The position numbers and the translations under genes are program-made. Positions 1 to 9,013 of a stretch of DNA of 49,782 nucleotides are shown here, piece by piece. The stretch comes from Planctomycetota bacterium (GTDB taxonomy: Bacteria; Planctomycetota; UBA1135; GCA-002686595). The stretch is from NCBI GenBank assembly GCA_016779225.1, contig JADHNZ010000022.1, positions 1 to 49,782 on the forward strand, written 5' to 3'. Under the pieces are notes generated by a model, which saw only the letters and a program-made list of their open reading frames with translations, did not search any database and was not told where the DNA came from. Within the stretch, counting starts at the first letter, position 1, and every line of letters starts with the position of its first letter.

Positions 1-324
1 GGCGCGCAGTCGGCCGCCGGCCTCCAGCGCGAGCTGCGTGAGCTGCGCCTCGAGCTGAAGGCCTCGCGCCTCAAGCTCACCGAGGCCCAGAAGACCGCCC
101 GCGAGACCCAGCGCGAGCTGAAGCGCAAGGAGCGCGAGCTGGAGCGAGCCTCGGCCAAGGTCGCCAAGCTCGAGCAGGCCAGCGGCCCGGGGACGGTCCG
201 CAAGGGCGTGGTGACTCCGCCGGCTGCAGCGGCCCGCGCGAAGAAGAAGGTCTCGAAGCAGCCGGCCAAGGCGACCCAGGGCGCGGCCCGCAAGGGCTCG
301 AAGGCCTCCGCGACGAAGGGCTGA
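1..324 (+). CDS. C-terminal part of a coiled-coil, Lys/Ala-rich protein (5' truncated)
   Basis: An open frame enters from the left edge and ends at TGA 322-324, giving 107 residues. The first 60 or so residues are a heptad-like run of Leu, Glu, Arg and Lys typical of a long coiled coil. After a Gly-Pro break the tail is rich in Lys, Ala and Ser, like the basic tails of histone-H1-like or nucleoid-associated proteins. No catalytic motif is visible. Three bases separate its stop from the GTG start of the next gene, so the two are probably co-transcribed. The N-terminus lies outside the window, so function cannot be assigned; a structural or DNA-associated role is only a guess. Confidence 0.75.
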   Translation, partial: GAQSAAGLQRELRELRLELKASRLKLTEAQKTARETQRELKRKERELERASAKVAKLEQASGPGTVRKGVVTPPAAAARAKKKVSKQPAKATQGAARKGSKASATKG

Positions 325-327
325 GGC

Positions 328-1377
328 GTGGGGTTCGGCGGGGCGAAGCCGGGCGTCTGGGGCACGCTGCTGCGTGCCCTGCCCTGGGCCGCGGCAGCCG
401 CGTCGCTGGCGAGCTGCGGGGACCCGCGCCCGGTCCCGCCGGCCTGGCGCGTCCTGCTCGTGACCGTGCAGGGCTCGGAGCAGGACCCCGGCGACGGCCC
501 CGCGCGGCTCGCCTCATGGTGTCGGAACCAGGACGCAGGGACGGTGTTCGAGGAGGTGTGGTGCGCCACCGGCTCGGTGCGTGCCAACGGGGCCACCCTG
601 CTCGCGGGCGGCGGACCCTGGCTGCACGGGATCACGAACGACCTCACGGATCGCACGGCCCTCCCCGCAAGCCTTCCCTCGCGCGCCCACGCCGAGTCCG
701 CCTGGACGGCGGCCATCGTGGGTGTCCCGACCCTGGCCCGGCCCGCGGGGGTCGAGGAGGGATTCGAGCGCTTCGACGGTGAGACGGGGCTGACCGCGGG
801 AACCGTTCTGGAGCGGGCCGTGCCGTGGCTCGAGGCCCGCGGAGCCGAGCCCGCAGGCTGGCTGCTGTGGCTGCACCTCGTGGAGCCCACGGACGCCGAG
901 CTGGACCGCGCGCGTGCCCTGGCCCAGGACCCGCGCTGGTCGGACCACACCCTCCTTGCGATGGTCGCGCTCGACGCCGAGCAGCACGCGCCGGCCTGGA
1001 CGAGCACCGCATGGATCGAGCGCCCCGCCGCGCGGCCGAACCGCTGCGCTGAGCCCGTGCTGCTATCGGATCTCACGCCGCTCCTCATGGAGCACCTTGG
1101 CCGCGAGGATGCGCAGGACCGCGCGCCCTGGATCGGAAGCCTCGAGGGACGGAGCCCCGGTCACGCGCTCCTTGGCCTGCCGGCCCACGCGACGCCTCCG
1201 GTCCTGCGCACCGTCGACGGCCCCATCGCGCTGTGGGGCGAGTGGGCCCTGCGCCCAGGCGGCGAGCCGTTCGCGCTGGAGGAGGCCGCGCCGCTGGAGG
1301 CCGACGCACGCGCGGCGCTGGTCGACGCCCTGCGCAAGAACGCCGAGCGCACTCCCCAGCCGCCCGAAGGCGAGTAG
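328..1377 (+). CDS. Degenerate sulfatase/alkaline-phosphatase-like lipoprotein
   Basis: 349 residues from a GTG start. A hydrophobic N-terminal segment ends in the lipobox-like LASC followed by GD at about residues 27-32, so it is probably a lipoprotein. The next stretch, RVLLVTVQG, sits where sulfatases have their first metal-binding strand (NVLLITVD-type), and VRANGATLLAGGGPWLHGI at about residues 84-102 resembles the sulfatase region following the C/S-x-P-x-R signature, normally xRAxLLTGxxPxxHG. The nucleophile Cys/Ser-x-Pro-x-Arg itself is missing (GSVRANG instead) and the first-strand Asp is Gln. I infer a fold relative without sulfatase activity. The protein is also shorter than typical sulfatases (450-550 residues). 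It follows the coiled-coil gene by 3 bp, which suggests coupling. Family assignment is moderate; function is unknown. Confidence 0.7.
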   Translation: MGFGGAKPGVWGTLLRALPWAAAAASLASCGDPRPVPPAWRVLLVTVQGSEQDPGDGPARLASWCRNQDAGTVFEEVWCATGSVRANGATLLAGGGPWLHGITNDLTDRTALPASLPSRAHAESAWTAAIVGVPTLARPAGVEEGFERFDGETGLTAGTVLERAVPWLEARGAEPAGWLLWLHLVEPTDAELDRARALAQDPRWSDHTLLAMVALDAEQHAPAWTSTAWIERPAARPNRCAEPVLLSDLTPLLMEHLGREDAQDRAPWIGSLEGRSPGHALLGLPAHATPPVLRTVDGPIALWGEWALRPGGEPFALEEAAPLEADARAALVDALRKNAERTPQPPEGE

Positions 1378-1455
1378 GTCCGTTTACCCGACCTGCACCG
1401 GGCAGCTGGATCCACGCTGCTAGAGTGGCCTCGCGGGCGAAGCCCCGCTCACGCC

Positions 1456-2427
1456 ATGCGAGTCCTGCCCCTCCTCTGTGCCCTGCCTCTCGCCCTGCTG
1501 GTCGTCACTCGCCCCGCGGAGGCGTTGCCGGCTCAGGACAAGGCCCTTGGGGCCACGCGAGACCAGAAGAAGGACCTCGCACCGCTGCTCGACATCCTCG
1601 TCGACCAGCTCGACCTCCTGACGGTCCACGGCGACGAGCGCACCATGCGCCGGATGGTCACCAACGCCCTCGAGGTGCAGGTGACCTGGAAGGCCATCGC
1701 GCGCTATGAGGAGGTCCTGCTCGAGATCATTGCGGCAGACCTCGGCATCAAGACCAGCGACGGCCTGGCCATCGTGAAGACGAGCCTGGTCCCGAGCTAT
1801 CTCGCCTCCCCCACGGCCGAGGAGCTGGCGCTGCTGGTTCCCGCCCTGCCGGACTACCCGGAGTTCGGGAGCGAGCAGGAGCGGCAGGACTACGAGCGGG
1901 AGCGCGAGCGCATGCGGCGCGAGGTCAAGCAGGCCGAGCTGCGGTCCAAGAGCCTGGCCTACCCCGCGGTGGACATCGCCGGGATGCACACCAAGTGCAT
2001 GCGCCACGAGAGCCTCGCCCTGACGGAGCTCCGCCAGCGCGCGCCGGTGGAGCTGGACCGGGCGGTGCAGAAGGGGTTGCGCACCCTGGCCGAGCACTAC
2101 AGCCCGCGGCTGGCCGAGGCCCTTGGGGTCGAGGCCGACCGCGAGTTTCGCGAGCTCGTGCAGGCGGGGCTCGACCACCCGACCCCCGAGGAGGCGCTCC
2201 TTGGAGTCATGGTCAAGCTGCGCGCCGCGGTGCGACCCCAGGTCTACGAGGCCGAGCAGGTCGGCGACGATCCCCTGCTGATCTGCGATGCCCACCCCAA
2301 GGTCATCGCCCGCGTCTGCAAGGGCGTCTCGGAGAGCGGCTGCTGGGCCGCCCTGCGCGCGGACTTCGTGGCCATGCTGGAGGACCCCCGCGGGACCACC
2401 AAGGCCATCGACGCGCGCGAGAAGTGA
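1456..2427 (+). CDS. Exported protein of unknown function
   Basis: 323 residues. The ATG start gives a clean signal peptide (MRVLPLLCALPLALLVV, with probable cleavage after AEA near residue 24). The mature part is charged and mostly helical in composition, with a Glu/Arg-rich stretch around residues 135-160. Four Cys lie in the mature chain, three of them clustered in the last 55 residues (LICDA, RVCKG, SGCWA), so disulfides in the cell envelope are possible. I do not recognise a family. It ends 8 bp before the stop of the convergent addA-like gene. A 78-bp gap to the upstream gene leaves room for its own promoter, but I see no convincing one. Confidence 0.75.
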   Translation: MRVLPLLCALPLALLVVTRPAEALPAQDKALGATRDQKKDLAPLLDILVDQLDLLTVHGDERTMRRMVTNALEVQVTWKAIARYEEVLLEIIAADLGIKTSDGLAIVKTSLVPSYLASPTAEELALLVPALPDYPEFGSEQERQDYERERERMRREVKQAELRSKSLAYPAVDIAGMHTKCMRHESLALTELRQRAPVELDRAVQKGLRTLAEHYSPRLAEALGVEADREFRELVQAGLDHPTPEEALLGVMVKLRAAVRPQVYEAEQVGDDPLLICDAHPKVIARVCKGVSESGCWAALRADFVAMLEDPRGTTKAIDAREK

Positions 2428-2434
2428 GGCCTCC

Positions 2435-5400
2435 TCAGAGGTCGACCACGCGGCCGGCCCTCAGGAACGCAAGGCGCAGGGCGATGCGCTCGGAGGGAAG
2501 GCCCGTCATGGCGGCCAGCACCCGGCCGTAGGCCTCGAGCTGCGGCCGGTAGTGCTCAGCCCGGCCGGTAAGACCGTCGTCCGTGACGCGATCGGTCTTC
2601 CAGTCGACGACCTCCGCATGGGTTAGAGAGCCCTCCGCATCGCGATGGAGCACCACGCGGTCGAAGGTGCCCGACCACAGCTCGCCGTCGAGCTCGACCG
2701 CGAACCGGCGCTCGCGCCAGAGCTCCGCGTCGCCGGCAGGTCGAGCCAGGAGGCTCCGCAGCTCGGGCGCCACCAGCGCCTCGTCCAGCAGGTCGAGGGC
2801 GCCCTCGAGGAGGGCCTGACCCGTGCTGCCCTGCCCGGCCCGCGCCTCGTCGCCGAGCTGTGCCAGGTCCAGGGAGTCCCCCCACTCGACCCGCTCGAGC
2901 AGCGCGTGCACGCAGGTCCCCAGGGCTACGGCGCCCTCGTCGACGCCCCGCAGCCACTCCGCCACGGTGCGACGCTGCCCGCCCTCCGCCGCCGAGGGGC
3001 TGCGTGAGGGCAGGGCCCGGAGAGCGCCCCCGGGCCGCAGGTCCAGGGTCGGTGCGGGGGCGGGCTCGGGCTGCTCCTCGCGGGGCTCGAGGCCGTGGGT
3101 CCAGGCGACCTCCGAGGCCTCCTGCAGGAGCAGTGAGCTCGCCGGGCCCGCCTCGAATGCGGTGCCCAGGAAGCGCACGAAGTGACACCAGCGCGCCGTG
3201 TTCGGCAGGGCATCCCGTCCCGACTTGTTCCTCGCCGGACGCCAGTGCGGCAGGATCAGGTCGAGGCTGCGCTTCGCCCGCGTCATGGCCACATAGAGCA
3301 TGCACAGCGAGTCGGTGAGCAGCGCCTCCTGGTCCCACTCGTGGAGTCCCGTGAGGCCGTCGTCCAGGCACTGGAACCCGCGGGACTGGTAGGTGCTGAG
3401 GAGCTCGACGGGTCCGTAGGCATCGCCGCGCCGGGAGACGAGCGAGGGCGTCTCGAACATCTTCCCGCCAAGCTCCGGCAGCACGACTGCGTCGTACTCG
3501 AGGCCCTTGGACGCATGGATCGTGAGCACGCGCACCTGCGCGTCGCTGGCGCCCTCCGTGCGCGCGTCCTGCAGGTGCGCGATGAGCGGAGCGAGCCGGC
3601 CTCGCGAGGACTCGGGCCACGCGTGGGCGATACGGAGCAGCGCCTCGAAGCGCTCCGCGTCGTAGGGTGTGACGCCCTCGAGCCTGTCGCGGAGCCCGGC
3701 CAGCCACGGTCCAACACCCTGCTCGGCGATGCCCGCGCGCGCCCGGTGGGAGAGGGCGCGGCCAAGCTCGGGGAGCGGGCCCGAGGCATCCAGGTCGACG
3801 AAGAGCCCGAGCAGCGGGCTGCCCAGGACGAGCGCGAGGGCGAGTCCGTCGCCTGGGTGATCGGCGAGGCGCAGGAGGCCGAGGGTGCAGCGGACCAGGT
3901 GTGAGTCCACCAGGGGGCGCCCGCCCTCCCCCGCCGCGGGGATGCCCTCCTCCGCGAGGCGTGCGAGAAGCTTCACGCCGAAGCGGCCCGTCCTCGTCAG
4001 GACGGCGATGCGCGCGTGGGGCGCCTCGGTCCGGAGCTCGTCCACCAGGCGCACCGCCTCGTCGAGCAGCTCCTCGGTATCCGAGTTCCCATCAGACTTG
4101 GCCGCCTCCCACACGCGCACGCGCCCGGGTAGGCCAAGGTTGGGCTCCGCCGCCGTGTGCTCCTCCCAGCCGGCCTCGAAGGCCTGCGCCGCACGCAGGG
4201 CCGGAGTGTCGGGATCGAGGAACGGGGCGCTCGCGAGCTGTGAGAAGACGCGGTTCACGAACTCGAGGACCCGGGGCGACGAGCGCCAGTTGGTCGCGAG
4301 GGTCGAAGGCTCGAGGTCCAACCGAGCACCGAGCCCCTGCAGCAGACGCGGCTCGGCCTCGCGGAAGCCGTAGATCGACTGCTTGGGGTCGCCGACCACG
4401 AAGAGGCTGCGGTCCTCCTCTCCGTACGACGCGATCTCCGCCAGGTTGCGGTCGAGGACCGCGTGCTGGAGCGCGTTGGTGTCCTGGTACTCGTCCAGGA
4501 GCAGGTGGTGCAGCCGCGTGTCGAGGCGGTAGGCGAGGTCGAACTCCCGCTTGCCGAGGGCCGCGCTGGCGAGGCGCCAGGTCAGGTCGTCGAAGCGCAG
4601 GCCGCCCTCGCGCTCGAGGATCTGGTCGTGGGACCTGCCGAACTCAGCGAGCAGCTGGGACAGGGCCAGGTTCTGCCGGACGACCTCCGCGAGGACCTCG
4701 GCCGCCATGTGCAGACGCAGGCGCTGGAAGGCCGACTCCCAGCGCGGGTCCGCGTCGTTGAAGGTGGTTGTCCCGTACTTCCCAGCCTCGACCCACTTGC
4801 TGAACATCCCCCCGCTCGTCAGGGCTCCCCAGTCCTGCCGCTCGAGCTCGGCCAGGAACTTCACCCTGCCCTTCACCCACCCCGAGTGATCTGCTCCAGC
4901 CTTGGTCTTGGCGAGCTCGAGTCCCTCGAACTCGCGGTAGAGCGCCTCGAACTCCGCCGCTTCGAGGGGCTTGCCCGGACTCAGGTGATCCCAGGCCCCC
5001 TCGACCGACCAGCGCGCGCGGGCGTGGGCCGAGGCGACGCTGCGCAGCAGGCGGTCCAGCACGCGGGCCTCGCTGCGCCCGCGCTGGAGGTCCCGCAGCA
5101 GGGCGATGCGCTCCGCGCGGTCGCCGCGGGCGAGCACCTCCTCGAGCGCCTGGATGCGGAACTCCTCGTCCTCCACCTCCTCGAGCATCCGCCAGCCCGG
5201 ATCCAGCCCGAGCTCAGGAGCGAGGCCGCGGCCGAGGCGCGCGAACCACGAGTCCAGGGTCAGCACCTGCATCCGCGGCAGCGCGTCCACGGTGCGCTTG
5301 AGGACCTCTTGGCAGTGCTCCACCTCGAGGTCCTGCCAGTCGAGGTGCTTGCGCAGCTCGTCCAGGCCCTTCCCCCCCTCGGCCGCTCCCGCGAGCCGCT

Positions 5401-5563
5401 CGAGGATGCGCGCCTGGATCTCTCCGGCCGCCTTGCGGGTGAAGGTCGCGGCGAGCACCTCCTCCGGACGCGCCCCGCGCAGCAGGAGCCCCGCGAAGCG
5501 CAGGGTCAGGGTGAAGGTCTTCCCCGAACCCGCGGAGGCCAGGACCACCTCGACGCGCTTCAC
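2435..5563 (-). CDS. addA: AddA-type UvrD-like helicase-nuclease subunit
   Basis: 1042 residues. It is the ATP-driven 3'-5' helicase and nuclease subunit of an AddAB/RecBCD-like enzyme that resects double-strand breaks for RecA loading. The superfamily 1A motifs occur in order: Walker A ASAGSGKT at residues 9-16, motif Ia (AATFTRKAAGEIQ), motif II LLLDEYQDTNALQ, motif III VVGDPKQSIYGFREAE, motif V VLTIHASKGLEYDAVV and motif VI LYVAMTRAKRSLD. The C-terminal PD-(D/E)xK nuclease domain shows GTCVHALLERVEW, EVVDWKTDR and the YRPQLEAYGRVLA helix. The ATG overlaps the stop of addB by 4 bp (ATGA), so translation is coupled. Length is somewhat shorter than Bacillus AddA (about 1230). The assignment to AddA rather than a RecB-like orphan rests on the adjacent addB. 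Confidence 0.93.
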   Translation of the reverse strand: MKRVEVVLASAGSGKTFTLTLRFAGLLLRGARPEEVLAATFTRKAAGEIQARILERLAGAAEGGKGLDELRKHLDWQDLEVEHCQEVLKRTVDALPRMQVLTLDSWFARLGRGLAPELGLDPGWRMLEEVEDEEFRIQALEEVLARGDRAERIALLRDLQRGRSEARVLDRLLRSVASAHARARWSVEGAWDHLSPGKPLEAAEFEALYREFEGLELAKTKAGADHSGWVKGRVKFLAELERQDWGALTSGGMFSKWVEAGKYGTTTFNDADPRWESAFQRLRLHMAAEVLAEVVRQNLALSQLLAEFGRSHDQILEREGGLRFDDLTWRLASAALGKREFDLAYRLDTRLHHLLLDEYQDTNALQHAVLDRNLAEIASYGEEDRSLFVVGDPKQSIYGFREAEPRLLQGLGARLDLEPSTLATNWRSSPRVLEFVNRVFSQLASAPFLDPDTPALRAAQAFEAGWEEHTAAEPNLGLPGRVRVWEAAKSDGNSDTEELLDEAVRLVDELRTEAPHARIAVLTRTGRFGVKLLARLAEEGIPAAGEGGRPLVDSHLVRCTLGLLRLADHPGDGLALALVLGSPLLGLFVDLDASGPLPELGRALSHRARAGIAEQGVGPWLAGLRDRLEGVTPYDAERFEALLRIAHAWPESSRGRLAPLIAHLQDARTEGASDAQVRVLTIHASKGLEYDAVVLPELGGKMFETPSLVSRRGDAYGPVELLSTYQSRGFQCLDDGLTGLHEWDQEALLTDSLCMLYVAMTRAKRSLDLILPHWRPARNKSGRDALPNTARWCHFVRFLGTAFEAGPASSLLLQEASEVAWTHGLEPREEQPEPAPAPTLDLRPGGALRALPSRSPSAAEGGQRRTVAEWLRGVDEGAVALGTCVHALLERVEWGDSLDLAQLGDEARAGQGSTGQALLEGALDLLDEALVAPELRSLLARPAGDAELWRERRFAVELDGELWSGTFDRVVLHRDAEGSLTHAEVVDWKTDRVTDDGLTGRAEHYRPQLEAYGRVLAAMTGLPSERIALRLAFLRAGRVVDL

Positions 5564-8298
5564 TCCTCGCCCTCCTCGCTCTCGGCCAGATCCAGGCCAT
5601 GCCCGACGAGGTAGCCCTCGAAGGGATCAAAGGGTCGATAGCGCGCCTCGGTCGGTGGCAGGGTGCCGGAGCGGATCTGCTCGGCGATGCGCGACGCCTC
5701 GTCGAGTGCCTCCTGCACATGATCGCGCAGGTCAAACCAGTCCTCGAAGCCCGTGTTCGAGTCGTCCGGGCCGAGGGCCACATACCCACCGTGCACGGGC
5801 GCGTCCCCCGCCAGCGCTCTCGCAAGGTGCACATAGAGCGGCAGCTGCAGGTCCATCCAGGTGCCCTCCTTGGTGCGGTGGGCTCGCTCGGGCTTCTTGC
5901 GCTTCGAGCTCGACTTGTAGTCGAGCAGGCACAGCCGTCCGTCCTCGTGCTCGTCGATGCGGTCGATCGAGCCGCGGATCGCCAGGGTGCCGCACGGGAG
6001 CTGGACCGGCTCGGGTGCGCGCCACTCGACCTCGCGCACGCGCCAGCCCGCCTGCACGCGCTGCACCTGCTCCGGCACGAAGAGCTCCAGCCGGCGGTGG
6101 GCCTGCTCGATCTGGAGGGCGACCGCCGGGCGCGGGTTGCTGCCGTAGGTCCTCCGCGCCTGGTCGGACAGGGCGTCGGCCAGGGCCTGCCGCAGCACCT
6201 CAGGGTCCGCGCAGCTGCAGAGGTCCTTCTCGCCCAGCACCTCCAGGGCGCCGTGCAGGAGGGTGCCGAAGCCCGCAGCGTCGATCTCGCGCGCGTCATC
6301 CGTGCATGCGCGCAGGTCGAGCTCGATCGTCGTGTGGAACAGGAACGGGGCCTGGAGCCAGCGACGGAAGGCCGTCACGGGCAGGCTCTGGAGAGGCTCC
6401 ACAGGGCGGAGGCGCGCGGGCGGCTCGAGGGGCGGACGCGCCGGACTCGCGACCGGCACGCGGCGGCCGCCTTCGGTCCAGTGACGCACGCGGGCCGCCG
6501 TCTCCGCCGCCGAGGCGCGCAGGAGCAGGCGACTGGGCAGGGTGGGGTCGCCGCCCGGTCCAAGGCGCGGGGTCACCCAGGTGGTGCGCCGCGAGGCGCA
6601 GAGCACCTGGGCCAGGTGCAGGTCACGCGCGAGGCGGTCCTCCTCCGAGGGAAGCCCGAGGTCGCGCCGCAGGGCAGCAGGAAGCAGGGAGTCCAGAGCG
6701 GCGGCTGCCGGGACAAGCCCCTCGAGGACGGAGGTGACCACGAGGCGCGGCGCCGGGTCCATGGCGAGCTCCAGCCAGCCCAGGGCCTCCACCGTGGGCG
6801 CGTTGGGCTGCGGGGGCGGCGGCGGCACGCGCGCGTCCTCCGCAACCTGCAGCACGCGCTCCAGGTGGTCCGCGGGCTGGCGGCCCGAGGCGATGAGCTG
6901 CGGCACGGCGGCCAGCTCGTCGAGGATGCGCGCGAGCTGGCGCAGGGCCTCGATGCGCGGCTGGTGGGCGGGGTCGTTGGAGTCGAGCTCCGCGACCGGC
7001 GCGACCTCCGCGATCAAGGCCCGCAGCGCCTCGAGGGTCTCGATGCGGCCCTTGGCCCGCAGCAGCGGAGTCAGGAGAGCCTCGGTCTGCTCCAGCGCGC
7101 GCTGGATGCGCGCGTTGCGCTCGGTCTCGCGCCGCCGCGTCCCCAGCAGCTCCTCACGCAAATCGTCCACCAGGTGCGCCGTCACATACGCGTCCAGGTC
7201 GCCGATCGGAGCGGGCTCCCCACCCATGGCGCGGGCGAGCGCAGCCTCGAACCAGGGGTGCCGCCAGAGGTCGGCGAAGGAGCGCGGCGTCGGCTCGCGC
7301 AGGGCGCTGGCGACGAGGCGCAGGAGGCGCAGCTCGGGCGTCTTCTGCAGGGGCGCCCCAGAGCCATCGCGCAGGGTGACGCCCTGGCGCGCGAAGGCCT
7401 CGGTCAGCTCGGGGAGGACCCGCGGATCCGCGAGGCCCACGGCGGTCTCTCCGTCCAGCGAGGCCTCTGCCAGACCGGCCAGCACGGCCTCGCACTGGGC
7501 CGCCGGATCCGCGACCACCTGCCAGTCGTCGAGGGCGATCTGCAGCGGCCGCTCGAGCCACGCGTCGCGCAGGAGGCGCCCGTCCCCGTCGAAGAGGTGC
7601 GCCTCGTCCAGGGGCGCAAGGACCAGGTGATGCACGGTGCCGTCCAGCTTCTCCAGGACAGCGTCACGCAGGGGCTGCGGCTCCGCAAGGTCCACGAGCA
7701 CGACCTGCGCCCCCGTGCGCAGTCGGCCCTCGTCCAGGGCCTCTCGGCGGCGGTCGTGGGGATCCTCGAGGCCCGCCTCCGCAAGCAGGCTGCGGTAGTC
7801 CCCCTGCAGGCGCCCGAACAGCTGCCAGCGCTCGCGCTCACGCGGCCGGGCGGCAAGGACCTCGCACGCGAGCACCTGTTCGACGCCGAGGCCCGCTCCC
7901 ACCAGGTCCGCATGGGCCTGACGCAGCTGCCCCGCCAGCCCGCGCAGGCGTCCGTCGTCGTCCCCCTCGACCGCGATGCCCGCGAGCAGGCGGAGGTCCG
8001 CGGGGCGCGCACCGCGCAGGACCTGCTCCCAGCAGAGGGTGCGCGCGAGGCGCGAGGCGGCCTCGCCGGGAAGATCCAGGAGCCGGTCGGTGAGGGCCCC
8101 GCCGGTCAGGACCTCGGGCGCGCCAGCCCCGGTCGGATCGGCAGCAAGCGCACGGCGCAGGGTGCGCACGGCGCGGCCGCCGGGCAGGGCGATCGTCCAC
8201 TCGTGGAGCTCGGCGCCGAGGGTCTCGCGCAGCCAATCCACCACCCGGGGGATGGGAGCTCCATCCCAGCCGAGGAAGTGCACCGCGCGACGAGCCAT
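5560..8298 (-). CDS. addB: AddB-like PD-(D/E)xK nuclease partner of AddA
   Basis: 912 residues, taking ATG at 8298 (MARRAVHFLGWDG) over an in-frame ATG 10 codons upstream, because the protein-like sequence begins there. The C-terminal third is a PD-(D/E)xK (Cas4/RecB-type) nuclease: GTLLHGALE, RLCLLDYKSSSKRKKP and MDLQLPLYVHLAR. The middle is a UvrD-like fold without intact helicase motifs. No Walker A GxxGxGK(T/S) is visible at the N-terminus (PGGRAVRTLRR sits in the area), so it probably does not hydrolyse ATP. The Cys cluster that forms the Fe-S staple of Bacillus AddB is absent from the C-terminus. Likely role: second nuclease and recognition subunit. It is encoded first in the two-gene operon, overlapping addA by 4 bp. 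Confidence 0.85.
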   Translation of the reverse strand: MARRAVHFLGWDGAPIPRVVDWLRETLGAELHEWTIALPGGRAVRTLRRALAADPTGAGAPEVLTGGALTDRLLDLPGEAASRLARTLCWEQVLRGARPADLRLLAGIAVEGDDDGRLRGLAGQLRQAHADLVGAGLGVEQVLACEVLAARPRERERWQLFGRLQGDYRSLLAEAGLEDPHDRRREALDEGRLRTGAQVVLVDLAEPQPLRDAVLEKLDGTVHHLVLAPLDEAHLFDGDGRLLRDAWLERPLQIALDDWQVVADPAAQCEAVLAGLAEASLDGETAVGLADPRVLPELTEAFARQGVTLRDGSGAPLQKTPELRLLRLVASALREPTPRSFADLWRHPWFEAALARAMGGEPAPIGDLDAYVTAHLVDDLREELLGTRRRETERNARIQRALEQTEALLTPLLRAKGRIETLEALRALIAEVAPVAELDSNDPAHQPRIEALRQLARILDELAAVPQLIASGRQPADHLERVLQVAEDARVPPPPPQPNAPTVEALGWLELAMDPAPRLVVTSVLEGLVPAAAALDSLLPAALRRDLGLPSEEDRLARDLHLAQVLCASRRTTWVTPRLGPGGDPTLPSRLLLRASAAETAARVRHWTEGGRRVPVASPARPPLEPPARLRPVEPLQSLPVTAFRRWLQAPFLFHTTIELDLRACTDDAREIDAAGFGTLLHGALEVLGEKDLCSCADPEVLRQALADALSDQARRTYGSNPRPAVALQIEQAHRRLELFVPEQVQRVQAGWRVREVEWRAPEPVQLPCGTLAIRGSIDRIDEHEDGRLCLLDYKSSSKRKKPERAHRTKEGTWMDLQLPLYVHLARALAGDAPVHGGYVALGPDDSNTGFEDWFDLRDHVQEALDEASRIAEQIRSGTLPPTEARYRPFDPFEGYLVGHGLDLAESEEGEE

Positions 8299-8343
8299 GG
8301 CGGGCCAGTCTAGGGGCGCGGCGCGCACGCACCAACGGAAGGC

Positions 8344-8420
8344 TGGTGGGCCCCGTGGGACTCGAACCCACGACCAAGCGATTATGAGTCGCCTGCTCTA
8401 ACCGACTGAGCTAGGGGCCC
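8344..8420 (-). tRNA. tRNA-Ile2 (anticodon CAU, lysidine type), CCA encoded
   Basis: 77 nt on the minus strand. The acceptor stem is GGGCCCC/GGGGCCC, followed by discriminator A and an encoded CCA at 8346-8344. The D arm is GCTC...GAGC, the anticodon stem GGCGA/TCGCT with loop CTCATAA (anticodon CAT), and the T arm GTGGG/CCCAC with TTCGAGT. The body from the D arm to the extra arm is almost identical to the E. coli ileX/ileY tRNAs, whose CAU anticodon is changed by TilS to lysidine to read AUA. That resemblance supports Ile2 over Met. It is a single isolated tRNA between addB and a DinB-like gene. Confidence 0.95.
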
Positions 8421-8480
8421 GGTGGGGTGCGCCGAGGGTAGCCTCTGGCCGACCCTCCGGGCCGCCCGAGCCCGCCCCCC

Positions 8481-8990
8481 ATGGACGAGCTGCAGCGCCT
8501 GATCACGACCCTCGAGCAGATGGAGGCCCTCATGCGGGAGCAGGGGGACGCTCTGCACCGCGTCGACGCCGAGCGCTCGGGCTGGTCGGCCGCCCAGCAC
8601 TTCTACCACCTCGCCCTCGCAACGGACCTGGGCCTGCGCAATGTGCGCTCCCTGGCAGCGGGCAAGGGTCGCCTGATCGATCATGAGGCCCCGCCCAGCA
8701 CCCGGATGCCTGAGCTCGTGGCCCTGGGACACTTCCCCGAGGGGGCGCAGGCACCGCGCATCGTCACTCCCCCGGACGCCGTGAACCCCGAGTTCCTGGC
8801 GACCGAGCTGGCCGCCGCCCGCGAGGCGGCCGCGCGCCTGCTGGAGGCCGGCACAGACCTCGCCTCCGTGCCCGGCCGGGTGGTGCACCAGGACCTGGGG
8901 GCGCTGGACGCGTCCCAGTGGGCGACCTTTGCGCGCATGCACGCGGAGCACCACCTGGCCCTCGGGCGGCGGGTGCTGGGCCTGGCCTGA
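8481..8990 (+). CDS. DinB-like four-helix-bundle protein
   Basis: 169 residues. DinB/YfiT superfamily proteins are four-helix bundles that often bind a metal through three His and act as thiol-dependent transferases. Matching features are an N-terminal amphipathic helix, SAAQHFYHLALATDLGLRN (His in helix 2, residues 33-51) and MHAEHHLALGRRVLGL near the C-terminus, which supplies the second His pair. The ATG start is 60 bp from the tRNA gene on the opposite strand. The 3' end is convergent with the M20 peptidase gene 23 bp away. Substrate is unknown. No operon partner. Confidence 0.75.
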   Translation: MDELQRLITTLEQMEALMREQGDALHRVDAERSGWSAAQHFYHLALATDLGLRNVRSLAAGKGRLIDHEAPPSTRMPELVALGHFPEGAQAPRIVTPPDAVNPEFLATELAAAREAAARLLEAGTDLASVPGRVVHQDLGALDASQWATFARMHAEHHLALGRRVLGLA

Positions 8991-9013
8991 GCCGGGCTGC
9001 GGAGGTGCGTCGC

